The notes: generated from the letters alone by a model not told the origin. Numbered from the stretch's first letter, positions 39,815-51,037 are shown. The stretch: DNA of 64,000 nucleotides from Variovorax sp. S12S4 (GCF_023195515.1 NZ_JALPKR020000002.1:3325001-3389000); one strand, 5' to 3'. A program made the numbers and translations.

Positions 39815-40372
39815 ATGCTCTACCAGATCCCCTCGTTTCTTCTCGACGTGATCGTCGGCCTGCTCGGCGGCGCCTGCCTGCTGCGCCTTTACATGCAGTA
39901 CCACCGGGTGCCTTTCGGCAATCCGCTCGGGCGCTTCGTGTTTGCGATTACCGACTGGATCGTGCTGCCGCTGCGCCGCATCGTGCCGTCGGTCAAGCGC
40001 TGGGACCTGGCAAGCGCCATTGCGGCCTGGCTGCTGGTGATCGTGAAGTTCCTGATTCTGTGGCTGCTGATCGGCAACCTGGGGCGCATCGCGGCCTTGC
40101 CGCTCGTGTCGCTGGTGGGGCTGATGCAGCTCGCGGTGTCGGGCCTTACCGCGCTGCTGGTGGTCTATGCCGTGCTGTCGTGGATACCGGGCGCGTCGCC
40201 GATGCTGCTCGACCTCATCTCGCGATTGGCCGAACCGCTGGTGCGGCCCTTCAGGCGTTTCATTCCGCTGATTGGCGGCGTGGACCTGTCGCCCCTGGCC
40301 GCCATCGTGGTGCTGCAGGTGATTGCCATCGTGCTGGGCAACCTGCTGGTCTGGGCCTACCGGCTGGGCTGA
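39815..40372 (+). CDS. yggT: YggT family membrane protein
   Basis: A 185-residue inner-membrane protein with two YGGT repeats. Each repeat has two helices; the conserved segments are RFVFAITDWIVLPLRRIVP (about 37-55) and LISRLAEPLVRPFRRFIP (about 131-148). The role is not settled; links to osmotic response and to division or polarity exist in other bacteria. It converges on accD with a 22-bp gap. Confidence 0.88.
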   Translation: MLYQIPSFLLDVIVGLLGGACLLRLYMQYHRVPFGNPLGRFVFAITDWIVLPLRRIVPSVKRWDLASAIAAWLLVIVKFLILWLLIGNLGRIAALPLVSLVGLMQLAVSGLTALLVVYAVLSWIPGASPMLLDLISRLAEPLVRPFRRFIPLIGGVDLSPLAAIVVLQVIAIVLGNLLVWAYRLG

Positions 40373-40394
40373 GGCCCTTCCGGCAGGATTCTTG

Positions 40395-41267
40395 TCAGAT
40401 GACCGCGTCGGCCGGCTGACGCAGCAGCATCGCGAGCGTGCTCGCAATGGTCTTGCGCAGTTCGCGGCGGTCGCTGATGAAGTCGATGGCGCCTTTGGTC
40501 TGCAGGAACTCGGCGCGCTGGAAGCCTTCAGGCAGCGTCACGCGCACGGTCGATTCGATCACGCGCGGGCCGGCAAAGCCGATGAGCGCCTTGGGCTCCG
40601 CAATGACCACGTCGCCTACGAAAGCGAAGCCGGCCGAAACGCCGCCCATGGTCGGGTCTGTCAGCACGCTGATGTAGGGCAGGCCCTTCTTCGCAAGACG
40701 CGTGAGCGCCGCGTTGGTCTTGGCCATTTGCATCAGCGACAGCAGGCCTTCCTGCATGCGTGCGCCGCCGGTGGCGGTGAAGCAGATGAACGGCACCTTC
40801 TGCTCGATGGCCGTTTCGACACCGCGCACGAAGCGCTCGCCGACCACACTGCCCATGCTGCCGCCCATGAATTCGAATTCGAAGCAGGCCACGACCACGC
40901 TGATGCTGTGGACCGAGCCGCCCATGACGACCAGCGCGTCGGTTTCGCCGGTGTTCTCGAGCGCTTCCTTGAGCCGCTCGGGGTACCGGCGGCTGTCCTT
41001 GAACTTCAGCGCGTCGACGGGGAGCACTTCCTGGCCGAGTTCATAGCGGCCTTCCGCGTCGAGGAAGGCGTCGAGCCGTGCGCGGGCGCCGATGCGGTGG
41101 TGATGGCTGCAGCTAGGGCAGACATTCTGGTTGTGCTCGAGATCGGTCTTGTAGAGAACCGTTTCGCAGGCGGGGCATTTGATCCACAGGCCCTCGGGCA
41201 CCTGGCGGCGCTCCGACGGGTCGGTTTGTGCGATCTTGGCGGGTAGCAGTTTTTCAAGCCAGCTCAT
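40395..41267 (-). CDS. accD: Acetyl-CoA carboxylase carboxyltransferase subunit beta
   Basis: Zinc-ribbon subunit of the carboxyltransferase that makes malonyl-CoA. The four zinc Cys lie in [13 protein letters not shown] and [13 protein letters not shown] (about 30-57). The core has [20 protein letters not shown] and [20 protein letters not shown], typical crotonase-fold elements. At 290 residues it is full length. It is the last minus-strand gene of the trp run, after a REP-like repeat. Confidence 0.96.
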   Translation of the reverse strand: MSWLEKLLPAKIAQTDPSERRQVPEGLWIKCPACETVLYKTDLEHNQNVCPSCSHHHRIGARARLDAFLDAEGRYELGQEVLPVDALKFKDSRRYPERLKEALENTGETDALVVMGGSVHSISVVVACFEFEFMGGSMGSVVGERFVRGVETAIEQKVPFICFTATGGARMQEGLLSLMQMAKTNAALTRLAKKGLPYISVLTDPTMGGVSAGFAFVGDVVIAEPKALIGFAGPRVIESTVRVTLPEGFQRAEFLQTKGAIDFISDRRELRKTIASTLAMLLRQPADAVI

Positions 41268-41280
41268 AGGACTCCGAATT

Positions 41281-41326
41281 AGCTCCCCTCTTCCGCAATG
41301 CGGAAAAGGGGCTGGTGAGGGCAGCG
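41281..41326. repeat. REP-like hairpin between trpA and accD
   Basis: CCCCTCTTCCGC pairs with GCGGAAAAGGGG around an AAT centre, followed by CTGGTGAGGGCAG. It looks like a worn copy of the CCCTCTCCCGC/GCGGGAGAGGGG repeat with its GGTGAGGGCAG tail that is scattered in many GC-rich proteobacterial genomes. It fills most of the 63-bp gap and ends just before the trpA stop. No U-run, so it is not a standard terminator. Confidence 0.6.
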
Positions 41327-41330
41327 GCGA

Positions 41331-42176
41331 TTATCTGCCAGCCGCGTTCTTGGGGGTAGCGGCGGGCAGGGCGTCCAGCGCCTCTCGGATTCCGGCGAGA
41401 AATTCGCGTACCGCGGGCACGACCTTTTCACGCGGCTGTCCGTCGATCAGCTGGATGATCTTGGTGCCGATCACGACCGCATCGGCCGCCGATCCCACCG
41501 CCTGCGCGGTGCGCGCGTCGCGAATGCCGAAGCCCACGCCGACGGGAATGTTCACATGCTCGCGGATGCGCGGGATCATCTGGCCGACAGCCTCGGTGTC
41601 GAGGTGGCCGGCGCCCGTCACGCCCTTGAGCGAGACGTAGTAGACATAGCCGCTCGCAATGCGCGCGACCTGCGCCATGCGCTCGTTGGTGCTGGTGGGG
41701 GCCAGCAGAAAGATCAGGTCGATGTTCGCGGCCTTGAGCTCCGCGGCAAAGTCTTCGCATTCCTCGGGCGGGTAGTCGACCACCAGCAGGCCGTCGACGC
41801 CCGCGGCAGATGCATCGCGGATGAAGGCCTTCTTGCCGTGCACAAGGTCATAGCGCTCGACCGGATTGGCGTAGCCCATCAGCACCACGGGCGTGGTCGC
41901 GTCCTTCTGGCGGAAGGCAGTGACGATGGCCAGCACCTGCTTCATGCCGACGCCTAACGCCAGCGCCGCTTCGCCGGCTTTCTGGATCACCGGGCCGTCG
42001 GCCATGGGGTCGGAGAACGGCACGCCCAGCTCGATCACATCGGCGCCGGCTTCGACCATGCCGTGCATCAGCTCGGGGGTGATGTCCGCAAAGGGAAAGC
42101 CTGCAGTGACGTAAGGGATCAGCGCGCGACGACCGTCTTTTTTCAGTGCGTCGAAGGTGGCGGCAATGCGGCTCAT
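41331..42176 (-). CDS. trpA: Tryptophan synthase alpha chain
   Basis: Cleaves indole-3-glycerol phosphate to indole. The 281-residue barrel has the catalytic Glu and Asp in [16 protein letters not shown] (near 48-63), SLKGVTGAG near 183 and [11 protein letters not shown] near 217. Its ATG overlaps the trpB stop by one base (TGATG). Confidence 0.97.
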   Translation of the reverse strand: MSRIAATFDALKKDGRRALIPYVTAGFPFADITPELMHGMVEAGADVIELGVPFSDPMADGPVIQKAGEAALALGVGMKQVLAIVTAFRQKDATTPVVLMGYANPVERYDLVHGKKAFIRDASAAGVDGLLVVDYPPEECEDFAAELKAANIDLIFLLAPTSTNERMAQVARIASGYVYYVSLKGVTGAGHLDTEAVGQMIPRIREHVNIPVGVGFGIRDARTAQAVGSAADAVVIGTKIIQLIDGQPREKVVPAVREFLAGIREALDALPAATPKNAAGR

Positions 42177-43462
42177 CACTTGCCTCCTTTCACGCTCAGG
42201 CCGCGCATCGAGGGCCGGTCGTAGAAGTCGACGCCCGAGAGGTCGGCCACGGTGCCGATGTCCTTGTCGCCGCGCCCCGAGAGGTTGACCAGGATCGACT
42301 GGTCCGGCCGCATGGTCTTGGCGAGCTTCATCGCGTAGGCCACGGCGTGGCTCGATTCGAGGGCCGGAATGATGCCCTCGGTGCGGCACAGGTAGTGAAA
42401 GGCTTCGAGCGCTTCGGTGTCGGTAATGCCGACGTATTCCGCGCGGCCGATGTCGGCCAGGTGCGCGTGCTCGGGGCCCACGCCCGGGTAGTCGAGCCCG
42501 GCACTGATGCTGTGGGTTTCGGTGATCTGGCCGTCTTCGTTCTGCAGCAGGTAGGTGCGGTTGCCGTGCAGCACGCCCGGGCTGCCGCGCAGGATCGATG
42601 CCGCGTGCTTGCCGCTGTCCAGGCCTTCGCCTGCCGCTTCGACGCCGATGAGCCGGGTGCCGGCAAACGGAATGTAGGGATGGAAGATGCCGATCGCATT
42701 GCTGCCGCCGCCCACGCAGGCGACCACCACGTCGGGCTGCTTGCCCTCGGCCTCGCCGGTAATGCCGTCGGCCGCGAGCATGGCGGGCATCTGCTCGATG
42801 CATTCGGTGCCGATCACGCTCTGGAAGTCGCGCACCATCGTCGGGTAGGGGTGCGGGCCTGCCACGGTGCCGATGATGTAGAACGTGTTTTCCACGTTGG
42901 TCACCCAGTCGCGCATGGCTTCGTTGAGCGCGTCCTTCAGTGTCTTGCTGCCCGATTCGACGGGCACCACCGTGGCGCCGAGCAGGTTCATGCGGTAGAC
43001 GTTGGGGCTCTGGCGCTTCACGTCCTGGCTGCCCATGTAGACCACGCATTCGAGCCCGTAGCGCGCGCAGATCGTGGCCGTGGCCACGCCGTGCTGGCCT
43101 GCGCCGGTTTCGGCGATGACCCGGGGCTTGCCCATGCGCCGCGCGAGCATCGCCTGGCCGATCACGTTGTTGATCTTGTGCGCGCCGGTGTGGTTGAGGT
43201 CTTCGCGCTTCAGGTAGATCTGCGCGCCGCCCATTTCACGGCTGGTGCGGGCCGCGTGATAGATGGGGGAGGGCCGGCCGACGAAGTGCTTCAGCTCGTA
43301 GTGGAATTCGGCCAGAAACGCCGGATCGTCCTTGAACCTGGCGTACGCATCGCGCAGTTCGTTGATCGCGTGGGTGAGCGTTTCGCTCGCGAAGGTGCCG
43401 CCGTAGTTGCCGAAATGGCCGGTGGCGTCGGGTTGCTGGTAGTCCTGAAATTGGCTTTGCAT
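42176..43462 (-). CDS. trpB: Tryptophan synthase beta chain
   Basis: Joins indole and serine to tryptophan using PLP. The 428-residue protein has the PLP Lys in [19 protein letters not shown] near residue 98, [14 protein letters not shown] near 120 and [10 protein letters not shown] near 240. It lies between trpF and trpA with the usual tight spacing. Confidence 0.97.
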   Translation of the reverse strand: MQSQFQDYQQPDATGHFGNYGGTFASETLTHAINELRDAYARFKDDPAFLAEFHYELKHFVGRPSPIYHAARTSREMGGAQIYLKREDLNHTGAHKINNVIGQAMLARRMGKPRVIAETGAGQHGVATATICARYGLECVVYMGSQDVKRQSPNVYRMNLLGATVVPVESGSKTLKDALNEAMRDWVTNVENTFYIIGTVAGPHPYPTMVRDFQSVIGTECIEQMPAMLAADGITGEAEGKQPDVVVACVGGGSNAIGIFHPYIPFAGTRLIGVEAAGEGLDSGKHAASILRGSPGVLHGNRTYLLQNEDGQITETHSISAGLDYPGVGPEHAHLADIGRAEYVGITDTEALEAFHYLCRTEGIIPALESSHAVAYAMKLAKTMRPDQSILVNLSGRGDKDIGTVADLSGVDFYDRPSMRGLSVKGGK

Positions 43463-43511
43463 GGTTCTCGATCGTTGGGCCGCAGCCCGAAATCACGATC
43501 GGGTGCGGCGG

Positions 43512-44207
43512 CTAACTGGAGAAGGACGAGGCGTCCGCCGCTCTCACGGCGGCGACGAATTGCCGGATTTTTTCGGCGTCCTTCAGGCCCTTGTTTCCCG
43601 GGCCGTCGATTTCGACGCCCGAGCTCACATCAACGGACAGCGTCTTGCAGCGCGTCCGCAGGATGCGAATGCCATCGCTCACGTTTGCAGGTGTGAGCCC
43701 ACCACTCAAGACGAGGTGAGCGTCGACGGCGGGTGGAAGAAGTGACCAATCGAATGCCTTGCCGCCACCGCCATAACCTTCGACATGGGCGTCGAGCAGG
43801 ATGGCCTGGGCGTGGGAGTAATCGGAAGCGTATTTTACGAGGTCGAAGCCCGCTCCGGCAGCCCCCAGCGGAATACGGGCGGCGCGCATGTAGCGAAAGC
43901 GGCCCTGGCCGGTGGCTTCTTCGCATTGTTCCGGCGTTTCCTCGCCATGAAACTGCGCGATCGATCCTCTCACGCGGGCGAGGGACGCTGCGACTTCAGG
44001 CGCGGCCTCGTTCACGAACAGCAGCACCGGCGTGATGAAAGGTGGGAGGCGCGAAGCCAGTTCCGCGGCGCGAGCGGCCGTTACGGCGCGGGGGCTCTTG
44101 GGATAGAGCACGAAGCCGACCGCATCTGCGCCCGCGTCGACCGCGGCATCCACATCGGCTTCACGCGTGAGGCCACAGATCTTGATGCGGGTGCGAGGCG
44201 ACGTCAT
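43512..44207 (-). CDS. trpF: Phosphoribosylanthranilate isomerase
   Basis: Third step of tryptophan synthesis. The 231-residue barrel starts RIKICGLTREADVDAAV with the catalytic Cys, has FVLYPKSPRAV near 32 and the catalytic Asp in ILLDAHVEGYGGGGKAFDW near 139. The start overlaps the truA stop (ATGA). Confidence 0.96.
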   Translation of the reverse strand: MTSPRTRIKICGLTREADVDAAVDAGADAVGFVLYPKSPRAVTAARAAELASRLPPFITPVLLFVNEAAPEVAASLARVRGSIAQFHGEETPEQCEEATGQGRFRYMRAARIPLGAAGAGFDLVKYASDYSHAQAILLDAHVEGYGGGGKAFDWSLLPPAVDAHLVLSGGLTPANVSDGIRILRTRCKTLSVDVSSGVEIDGPGNKGLKDAEKIRQFVAAVRAADASSFSS

Positions 44208-45016
44208 GGCGGCCCATCATAAGGAGCACCGCCGGCCTGCAGCGTGGCCTCGGCCGGCAGACCCCACTTGGCGTCGTACAAAGGCCCCAGAAAGTACAAC
44301 CCGTCGGCGGAGAAGGTGGGCGCCGCCACCTTGCGGCTGCGCGCCTCGAGCACTTCCGTGATCCATTCGGGCCGCTCGTCACCGCGGCCGATGCGCACCA
44401 GGCAGCCCATCAAATTGCGGATCATGTGGTGCAGGAAGGCATCGGCCTCGAATTCGAAGTGCCAGCGGCAGCGGTCGCCTGTGCCATGGCGCGTGATCTC
44501 GATGCGCCGCAGGTCCTTCACCGGAGAGCGCGCCTGGCAGGCCGAGGCGCGAAACGAGCTGAAGTCGTGCTTGCCCACCAGCAGGGCGGCGGCCGCGCGC
44601 ATGGCGTCGCCGTCGAGCGCATGCATCGACCAGCCGACCCGGCCCGAGTCGAGGCTGGGCCGCACGGGCGATTGCGAGAGCACGTAAAGGTAGCGGCGGG
44701 CCAGGGCGCTGGCGCGGCAATGGAATTCGTCGGGCACCGGATGCGCCCACTGCACGGCGATGTCGTCGGGCAGGTAGCGGTTGGTGCCGCGCATCCAGGA
44801 GAAGGGTTCGCGTTCCACGTCGGTGTCGAAGTGCACCACCTGCATCAGCGCATGCACGCCGGCGTCGGTGCGGCCGGCGCACAGCGTGCCGATGGGCTGC
44901 GCGGCGAATTTGCCGAGCGCCGCTTCCAGCTTGTCTTGAACCGTGCGGCCCGAGCGCTGGCTCTGCCAGCCCTCGTACGCCTGGCCGTTGTAGCGGATGC
45001 CTAGCGCCAGCCTCAC
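44204..45016 (-). CDS. truA: tRNA pseudouridine(38-40) synthase TruA
   Basis: Makes pseudouridine in the tRNA anticodon stem-loop. The 270-residue protein has the catalytic Asp in CAGRTDAGVHALMQVVHFDT near residue 52, RRYLYVL near 107 and FLHHMIRNLMGCLVRIGRG near 193. The start is a GTG at 45016, 26 bp after the fimV stop, with a weak ribosome site. Confidence 0.96.
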   Translation of the reverse strand: MRLALGIRYNGQAYEGWQSQRSGRTVQDKLEAALGKFAAQPIGTLCAGRTDAGVHALMQVVHFDTDVEREPFSWMRGTNRYLPDDIAVQWAHPVPDEFHCRASALARRYLYVLSQSPVRPSLDSGRVGWSMHALDGDAMRAAAALLVGKHDFSSFRASACQARSPVKDLRRIEITRHGTGDRCRWHFEFEADAFLHHMIRNLMGCLVRIGRGDERPEWITEVLEARSRKVAAPTFSADGLYFLGPLYDAKWGLPAEATLQAGGAPYDGPP

Positions 45017-45042
45017 GAATTCAGGAACAGGGGAAAAGCCGC

Positions 45043-47859
45043 TCAGCGCAGCTCGGCGAGCAGTTGCCTTGCCTGCGACTTGAGGTCGCCGGCGCTTTCG
45101 GCTTCGACTTCTTCCACCAGCGAGCGGGCGCCTTCGACGTCGCCGATGGCCTGCAGCTCGCGGGCCAGCGACAGCTTGACCGCGTGGGGGCTGTCGTCGC
45201 CGTCGTCCTGCGGCATGGCTGCTGCGGGGCGGGCGGCTTCGGCGGTGCCGGCCACCGGGCGGGCGGGAAGGCCGGCCAGTGCGCTCATGTCGAATTCGAT
45301 GAAGCCCGAATCCGCAGGAAGGTTGTTGCCGCTGCGCAGCGTTGCCGGGCGGGTGTTGTCGTCGGCGTCGTTCAGTCCCGCGGGGCGGCTGATCGGAGCC
45401 AGCGCGCCAGGAGCGGTGTCGAAATCGTTTTCGAGGTCGACAGGTGCCGGTGCATGCGCATGTCCGTTGGACAGGGGAGCGGATGCGGCGGGGGCGTAGG
45501 CCGTCTTAGGCAGGCTGGCGCTCACCGGAGCGGGGCTCGGTGCGAGTGCGGCCGGCTGGCTCAGGTCCAGGTCGAAGTCCAGCGGTGCGACGGACGGCAC
45601 GAAGGCCGGCGCGGCGACAGCAACTGCCACGGGGGCGGGCGCTGCGGCCGGAGGCGTTGCGGCAGCAGGCTTGGCCGCGGTGGCCAGGGCGCCGGCAAAT
45701 GCGGCGCTTTCGGCCGCGCTCACGCCGCCCCGGGCCGTGCCCGACTCATACAGCGGATTGCCCGGATCGAGGTCCTTGCCCATCTCGACCACGCGGTTCC
45801 AGTCGGAACCGGTGCCGTTGGTCAGCTTGTGCACTTCGGTCGCCAGGCCTTCATAGGCCCGGACGTCGCGGCGCTTGGCGTGGATTTCGAGCAGCTTGAG
45901 GTGAATGGCCGTGCGGTCCGGATTGACGCGCAGCGCTTCGCGCAGGATTTCCTCGGCCTGCAGGTCGCGGCCATAGGCAAGGTACACGTCGGCCTCGGCC
46001 ACGGGGTCGACATCGCCCGCGTCGAGCTGGCTCGGCGAGTACGACAGCGACGAAACCGTGGAATCGCCGCGGTGCTTGGTGTCGACCGATTCGCCGCCGC
46101 TTGCGCCGAAGAACGAGTCTTTGGGAATGCGGCTTTCGAGGAACACGCTTTCGCTCATTTCCTCGCGCCGGCGGCCCAGCACGCGGTAGAGCAGGAAGCC
46201 GATCAGCAGCGCGATCAGCGCCGCGCCGGCCAGCATCAGCGGGTTCTCCATCAACTCGTCGAGGAAGCTGCGCTCGACCGGGGGCGGCGGCGGGGCTGCC
46301 TTGACCACCGGCTTGGGCGCCGGTGCAGGTGCGGCGGCGCTGGCGGCAGCCGAGGGAGCGCCGGGCATGGTTTCAGCTGACGCGTTGGCGTCAGGGGCCG
46401 CGGCGGTGGGAGCGGTTGCGGGCGTTGCGGCCGCGGAAGCTTCTGCCGGGGCCGAAGCAGCGGCCGGTGCTGTTGCGGGCGCTGCAGCTGGAGCAGCAGG
46501 CGCTGCAGCCGGAGCCGCGGGAGCGACAGGCGCCGCAGCCGCAGCGGGCACTGGCGCCGGGCTGGCCGCCGTCGGCGATGCCGTGGCGGCTACGCCCGGA
46601 TTGGGAACCGGAATGCCCGGCGTGGCCGGTACCGGTGCGGGCGCCGCGCCCGTGGCGGGAGCGGCCGAACCGGTGGCCGCCTTGAGCTTGGCCAGGTCGT
46701 TGATGTTCTTGGAAAGCTCGGCAACGCGGTTGTTGCTCTCCTGCGCCTGTCGTGCCTGCGCAACCTTCTCGTCGGCCGCACGGGCAGCCGCGCTGCCTTG
46801 GGAGATCGTCAGCTTGTCGGGTGCGCTTGCGGTGGCGTTGCGGTCTTCGACATTGGCTTGCACCTTGCCCGACGCATTGCGGCTGGCAGCGGCCACGTTG
46901 GCTGTGGGCGCGTTCTCTGCCAGGCGCTGGCGGTAGGCGCCGAAGTCGCGGCTTTGCGCGGTGATGGTGCGCTTCGCTTCCGCGGGAAGAATGGCACCGG
47001 CCTCGGCTGCACTCGGCAGGTCGAGCACTGCGCCGGCCTTGATGCGGTTGACGTTGCCTCCGATGAACGCATCGGGGTTGGAGAGCAGGAGCGCCACCAG
47101 CATCTGGTCGAGCGAGACGTCGGCGGACTTGTGGGCACCGGCGATCTTGCTGGCGGTGTCGCCGCGCTGCACCGTGACCTGCTCGCCGCTTGTCGGACGA
47201 ATCGGCGCCGCGGCGCTGGGGGCTGGGGCAGCCGGCGCAGCAGGTGCGGGCGCGGCGGCCGGCGGTGCGGTGACGGGTGCGACAGGTGCGCGCTCGCGGC
47301 GCGTGCGGGCTGCTGCCTGGCCCGAGCGTTCTGCCGGGGCCGTGCCGATCTGCGGGGTAGAAGGAGAAATCGGCGCGCTCGGCGCTGCCTGGCGCGTCAC
47401 GGGCGGGTCGAGCAGCACCGTGTAGTCGCGCACCATGCGGCCCGACGAGCCGTTGGCTTCGAGCAACAGGTCGATGAAGGGATCGTTGAGCGGACGGGTA
47501 CCCGTGAGGCGCACCACGTACTGGCCGCCGGCGCGGCGCTGCAGCGTCGCCTTCACGTCGCTCAAGGCCGCGTTGTACGGAACGCCCGCGTTCTTGAAGG
47601 CGTCGGCGCTGGCAACGTTGATCTTCAGGCTGTCCGCTTCGGCGGCCGCCATTTCGGTCACGTCGATTTCAGCGCGAAGGGGTTCGCCCAGTGCCGATTG
47701 CACCTTCAGTTGGCCCAGTGCAAAAGCGCTCGCATCGGTGCTCGCAACGCCCAAGGCAACCGCCATGGCGGCACCGAGGACGGAAAGGCGGAGACCTTTC
47801 AAAGGCAGAGAAGGGCGAGCGGCCGATGGGCGGGCCGCGGGCAACAGATGTCTTGTCAT
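45043..47859 (-). CDS. fimV: FimV/HubP-like polar protein
   Basis: Large cell-pole and type IV pilus assembly protein. The 938 residues contain a signal peptide (about 25-47), a FimV N-terminal domain (FALGQLKVQSALGEPLRAEI, about 47-140), a LysM peptidoglycan-binding domain near 230-290 (VTVQRGDTASKIAGAHK), a long Ala/Pro-rich stretch (about 400-525), one membrane helix near 540-560 and a C-terminal helical TPR-like part. The last 50 residues (LSLARELQAIGDVEGARSLV) form the conserved FimV C-terminal domain. Located between asd and truA as in other betaproteobacteria. Confidence 0.92.
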   Translation of the reverse strand: MTRHLLPAARPSAARPSLPLKGLRLSVLGAAMAVALGVASTDASAFALGQLKVQSALGEPLRAEIDVTEMAAAEADSLKINVASADAFKNAGVPYNAALSDVKATLQRRAGGQYVVRLTGTRPLNDPFIDLLLEANGSSGRMVRDYTVLLDPPVTRQAAPSAPISPSTPQIGTAPAERSGQAAARTRRERAPVAPVTAPPAAAPAPAAPAAPAPSAAAPIRPTSGEQVTVQRGDTASKIAGAHKSADVSLDQMLVALLLSNPDAFIGGNVNRIKAGAVLDLPSAAEAGAILPAEAKRTITAQSRDFGAYRQRLAENAPTANVAAASRNASGKVQANVEDRNATASAPDKLTISQGSAAARAADEKVAQARQAQESNNRVAELSKNINDLAKLKAATGSAAPATGAAPAPVPATPGIPVPNPGVAATASPTAASPAPVPAAAAAPVAPAAPAAAPAAPAAAPATAPAAASAPAEASAAATPATAPTAAAPDANASAETMPGAPSAAASAAAPAPAPKPVVKAAPPPPPVERSFLDELMENPLMLAGAALIALLIGFLLYRVLGRRREEMSESVFLESRIPKDSFFGASGGESVDTKHRGDSTVSSLSYSPSQLDAGDVDPVAEADVYLAYGRDLQAEEILREALRVNPDRTAIHLKLLEIHAKRRDVRAYEGLATEVHKLTNGTGSDWNRVVEMGKDLDPGNPLYESGTARGGVSAAESAAFAGALATAAKPAAATPPAAAPAPVAVAVAAPAFVPSVAPLDFDLDLSQPAALAPSPAPVSASLPKTAYAPAASAPLSNGHAHAPAPVDLENDFDTAPGALAPISRPAGLNDADDNTRPATLRSGNNLPADSGFIEFDMSALAGLPARPVAGTAEAARPAAAMPQDDGDDSPHAVKLSLARELQAIGDVEGARSLVEEVEAESAGDLKSQARQLLAELR

Positions 47860-48027
47860 GCTGATAGGGGGCGGCTCAGGCCCAGAAATTGTAAGAGGAC
47901 GTTAGCACCAACACCGGGTACTGACAAGGCGCTGCGCCTGTTCTACCCAGTACGCGCATACTTACGCACACATCTTCCGTTGCTGTTAAGCAACATTTCG
48001 GGCTTATGGTGAGCCGGCGCGCCCCCA

Positions 48028-49170
48028 TCAAGCCTCGAGCAAGATGCGCAGCATGCGGCGCAGCGGTTCGGCCGCGCCCCACAGCAGCTGGTCGCCGATG
48101 GTGAAAGCGCCGACGTATTCAGGGCCCATTGCAAGCTTGCGGATGCGGCCCACCGGGATGTCCATGGTGCCCGTGACGGCCACCGGCGTCAGGTCCTTGA
48201 GGCTGGCTTCGCGGGTGTTCGGCACCACCTTGGCCCATTGGTTGTCGGCCGCGATCATGGCCTCGAGGTCTGCCAGCGGCACGTCCTTCTTGAGCTTGAA
48301 GGTCAATGCCTGGCTATGGCAGCGCATCGCGCCGATGCGCACGCAGAAGCCGTCGACCGGCACGGCGGCGGTACCGAAGCCTGCGCCCTGGCCAAGAATC
48401 TTGTTGGTTTCCGCGCCGGCCTTCCATTCTTCCTTGGAGGTGCCGTCGCCCAGGTCCTTGTCGATCCAGGGAATCAGCGAGCCGCCCAGCGGGGCGCCGA
48501 AGTTGGCAGTTTCGGCGGCGCTGAGGTTCTGCTGCTTGTGCAGTACCTTGCGGTCGATTTCGAGAATGGCCGACTTGGGATCGTCCAGCAGCGCGCGCAC
48601 TTCGGCGTTCAGGGTGCCGAACTGCGTCAGCAGCTCGCGCATGTGCTGCGCACCGCCGCCCGAGGCAGCCTGGTAGGTCATGCTGGTCATCCACTCGACC
48701 AGGCCCGCCTTGTAGAGGGCGCCCACGCCCATGAGCATGCAGCTCACGGTGCAGTTGCCGCCGATCCAGTTCTTGCCGCCGTTGGCGAGCGCGTTCTGGA
48801 TGACCGGCAGGTTGACGGGGTCGAGCACGATGACCGCGTCGTTGTTCATGCGCAGCGTGGAAGCGGCGTCGATCCAGTGGCCGCTCCATCCCGCAGCGCG
48901 CAGCTTGGGGAACACCTCGCTGGTGTAGTCGCCGCCCTGGCAGGTGATGATGATGTCGCACTTCTTCAGTGCGTCGATGTCGTTCGCATCCTTCAGCGCG
49001 GTCTCGTTCCTGGCCATGGCCGGGGCCTTGCCGCCGGCGTTGGAGGTCGAGAAGAACAGCGGCTCGATGAGCCCGAAGTCGCCTTCGGCCTGCATGCGGT
49101 CCATCAGGACCGAGCCGACCATGCCGCGCCAGCCTACAAGGCCGACCAGAGGTTGAGATGCGTTCGCCAT
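48028..49170 (-). CDS. asd: Aspartate-semialdehyde dehydrogenase
   Basis: Makes aspartate semialdehyde for lysine, threonine, methionine and diaminopimelate. The 380-residue protein has [18 protein letters not shown] at the NADP site, the catalytic Cys in [12 protein letters not shown] near residue 136, and the His in [16 protein letters not shown] near 280. It belongs to the long Gram-negative class. It follows leuB across 90 bp with a GC-rich hairpin. Confidence 0.96.
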   Translation of the reverse strand: MANASQPLVGLVGWRGMVGSVLMDRMQAEGDFGLIEPLFFSTSNAGGKAPAMARNETALKDANDIDALKKCDIIITCQGGDYTSEVFPKLRAAGWSGHWIDAASTLRMNNDAVIVLDPVNLPVIQNALANGGKNWIGGNCTVSCMLMGVGALYKAGLVEWMTSMTYQAASGGGAQHMRELLTQFGTLNAEVRALLDDPKSAILEIDRKVLHKQQNLSAAETANFGAPLGGSLIPWIDKDLGDGTSKEEWKAGAETNKILGQGAGFGTAAVPVDGFCVRIGAMRCHSQALTFKLKKDVPLADLEAMIAADNQWAKVVPNTREASLKDLTPVAVTGTMDIPVGRIRKLAMGPEYVGAFTIGDQLLWGAAEPLRRMLRILLEA

Positions 49171-49260
49171 TTCAGTTTGCCCTTGTGAAAAAGAAAGAAA
49201 TTGTCTTTTCTTGCCCCCGACTCGTCGAGCCGGGGAGGGGCGTGACGAAGCGGGCTGCGG

Positions 49261-50349
49261 TTAGCCGGTAATCGTCTTTTTGGTGATTGCTGCAACAACC
49301 GCGTCGCCCATCTCACGGGTGCCGACGCGCTTCGTACCTTCTGACCAGATGTCACCCGTGCGCAGCCCGGAGGCGAGCACATGCTTGACCGCCGACTCGA
49401 TACGGTCGGCAGCTTCGGCTTGGTTGAGTGAAAAGCGGAGCATCATGGCAGCGGACAGTATTGTAGCCAAAGGATTGGCAACCCCTTTGCCGGCAATGTC
49501 GGGCGCGCTGCCGTGGCTGGGTTCATACAGGCCCTGGTTGCTCGAATTGAGCGAGGCCGAAGGCAGCATGCCGATGGAGCCGGTGAGCATGGCGGCCTCG
49601 TCCGAGAGGATGTCGCCGAACATGTTGCCGGTGACGATCACGTCGAACTTCTTGGGCGCCTTCACCAGCTGCATGGCTGCGTTGTCGACGTACATGTGGT
49701 CGAGTTCGATGTCCGGATAGTCCTTGTGCACCTCGGTCACCACGTCCTTCCAGAACTGGAAGGTCTCGAGCACGTTGGCCTTGTCGACACTGGTCACGCG
49801 CTTGTTGCGCTTGCGTGCGGCTTCGAAGGCCACGCGGGCAATGCGCTCGACCTCGGGGCGCGAATAGCGCATCGTGTCGAAGGCTTCTTCGGCGCCAGGA
49901 AAGTGCCCGTCGACAGCCGTGCGGCGGCCGCGCGGCTGGCCGAAGTAGATGTCTCCAGTCAGTTCGCGAATGATGAGGATGTCCAGGCCCGCGATGAGTT
50001 CGGGCTTGAGGCTCGATGCATCCACCAGCTGCTCGTAGCAGATGGCCGGGCGGAAATTGGCGAACAACCCGAGGTTCTTGCGCAGGCCAAGAATCGCCTG
50101 CTCGGGGCGCAGCGGTCGGTCGAGCTTGTCGTACTTCCAGTCGCCGACGGCGCCGAACAGCACCGCATCCGCTTCTTTCGCAAGCTTCAGCGTCGACTCG
50201 GGGAGCGGATGGCCATGCGCCTCGTAGGCCGCGCCGCCGACCAGCGCAGTTTCCATTTCGAACGAGAGGTCGAGCGCGTCGAGCACGCGGATGGCTTCTG
50301 CCACGATTTCGGTGCCGATGCCGTCACCCGGGAGAACTGCGATTTTCAT
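49261..50349 (-). CDS. leuB: 3-isopropylmalate dehydrogenase
   Basis: Oxidises and decarboxylates 3-isopropylmalate in leucine synthesis. The 362-residue protein starts [19 protein letters not shown], has the [17 protein letters not shown] segment ([16 protein letters not shown] near 138) and [20 protein letters not shown] near 242. 37 bp after leuD. Confidence 0.97.
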   Translation of the reverse strand: MKIAVLPGDGIGTEIVAEAIRVLDALDLSFEMETALVGGAAYEAHGHPLPESTLKLAKEADAVLFGAVGDWKYDKLDRPLRPEQAILGLRKNLGLFANFRPAICYEQLVDASSLKPELIAGLDILIIRELTGDIYFGQPRGRRTAVDGHFPGAEEAFDTMRYSRPEVERIARVAFEAARKRNKRVTSVDKANVLETFQFWKDVVTEVHKDYPDIELDHMYVDNAAMQLVKAPKKFDVIVTGNMFGDILSDEAAMLTGSIGMLPSASLNSSNQGLYEPSHGSAPDIAGKGVANPLATILSAAMMLRFSLNQAEAADRIESAVKHVLASGLRTGDIWSEGTKRVGTREMGDAVVAAITKKTITG

Positions 50350-50386
50350 AAGTTGGTCTGAGGTTTGAAATTGGAGATGCGAAGCT

Positions 50387-51037
50387 TCAGGCGATCATCG
50401 TGTGCGCGAGCCACGGCTTCTGCGCCAGTCGCTCGGCCTCGAAGGCTTTGATCTTGTCCTTGTGGCGCAGCGTCAGGCCGATGTCGTCCAGCCCGTTGAT
50501 GAGGCAATATTTGCGGAAGGCCTGTACGTCGAAAGCGAACTCGCCGCCGTCGGGCTTTACGACCACCTGGCGTTCCAGGTCGATGGTCAGCGAATAGCCG
50601 GGGAAGGCAAAGGTCTCGTCGAACAGCTGCGCCACCTGCGCTTCAGGCAGCACGATCGGCAGCAGGCCGTTCTTGAAGCTGTTGTTGAAGAAGATGTCGG
50701 CGTAGCTCGGCGCAATGATCGCGCGAAAGCCGTACTGGTCGAGCGCCCACGGCGCATGCTCGCGCGACGAACCGCAGCCGAAGTTCTTGCGCGCCAGCAG
50801 GATCGATGCGCCCGCGTAGCGCGGCTGGTTCAGCACGAAGTCGGGGTTCGGCTTGCGGCTGGCCGGGTCCTGGCCCGGAAAGCCGGCGTCGAGATAGCGC
50901 CATTCGTCGAACAGGTTCTGGCCGAAGCCGGTGCGCTTGATCGACTTGAGGAACTGCTTCGGAATGATGGCGTCGGTGTCGACGTTCTCGCGGTCCATGG
51001 GGGCGACGAGGCCCTTGTGCACGGTGAATTTCTGCAT
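50387..51037 (-). CDS. leuD: 3-isopropylmalate dehydratase small subunit
   Basis: Swivel-domain subunit of isopropylmalate isomerase. The 216-residue protein has [20 protein letters not shown] near residue 18 and [19 protein letters not shown] near 80, both family hallmarks. It works with LeuC, encoded 18 bp upstream. Confidence 0.97.
   Translation of the reverse strand: MQKFTVHKGLVAPMDRENVDTDAIIPKQFLKSIKRTGFGQNLFDEWRYLDAGFPGQDPASRKPNPDFVLNQPRYAGASILLARKNFGCGSSREHAPWALDQYGFRAIIAPSYADIFFNNSFKNGLLPIVLPEAQVAQLFDETFAFPGYSLTIDLERQVVVKPDGGEFAFDVQAFRKYCLINGLDDIGLTLRHKDKIKAFEAERLAQKPWLAHTMIA

Noticed and set aside
49214..49235. GC-rich hairpin between leuB and asd as a terminator
   Set aside because: No T-run follows on the minus strand and one pair mismatches; leuB-asd read-through seems likely.
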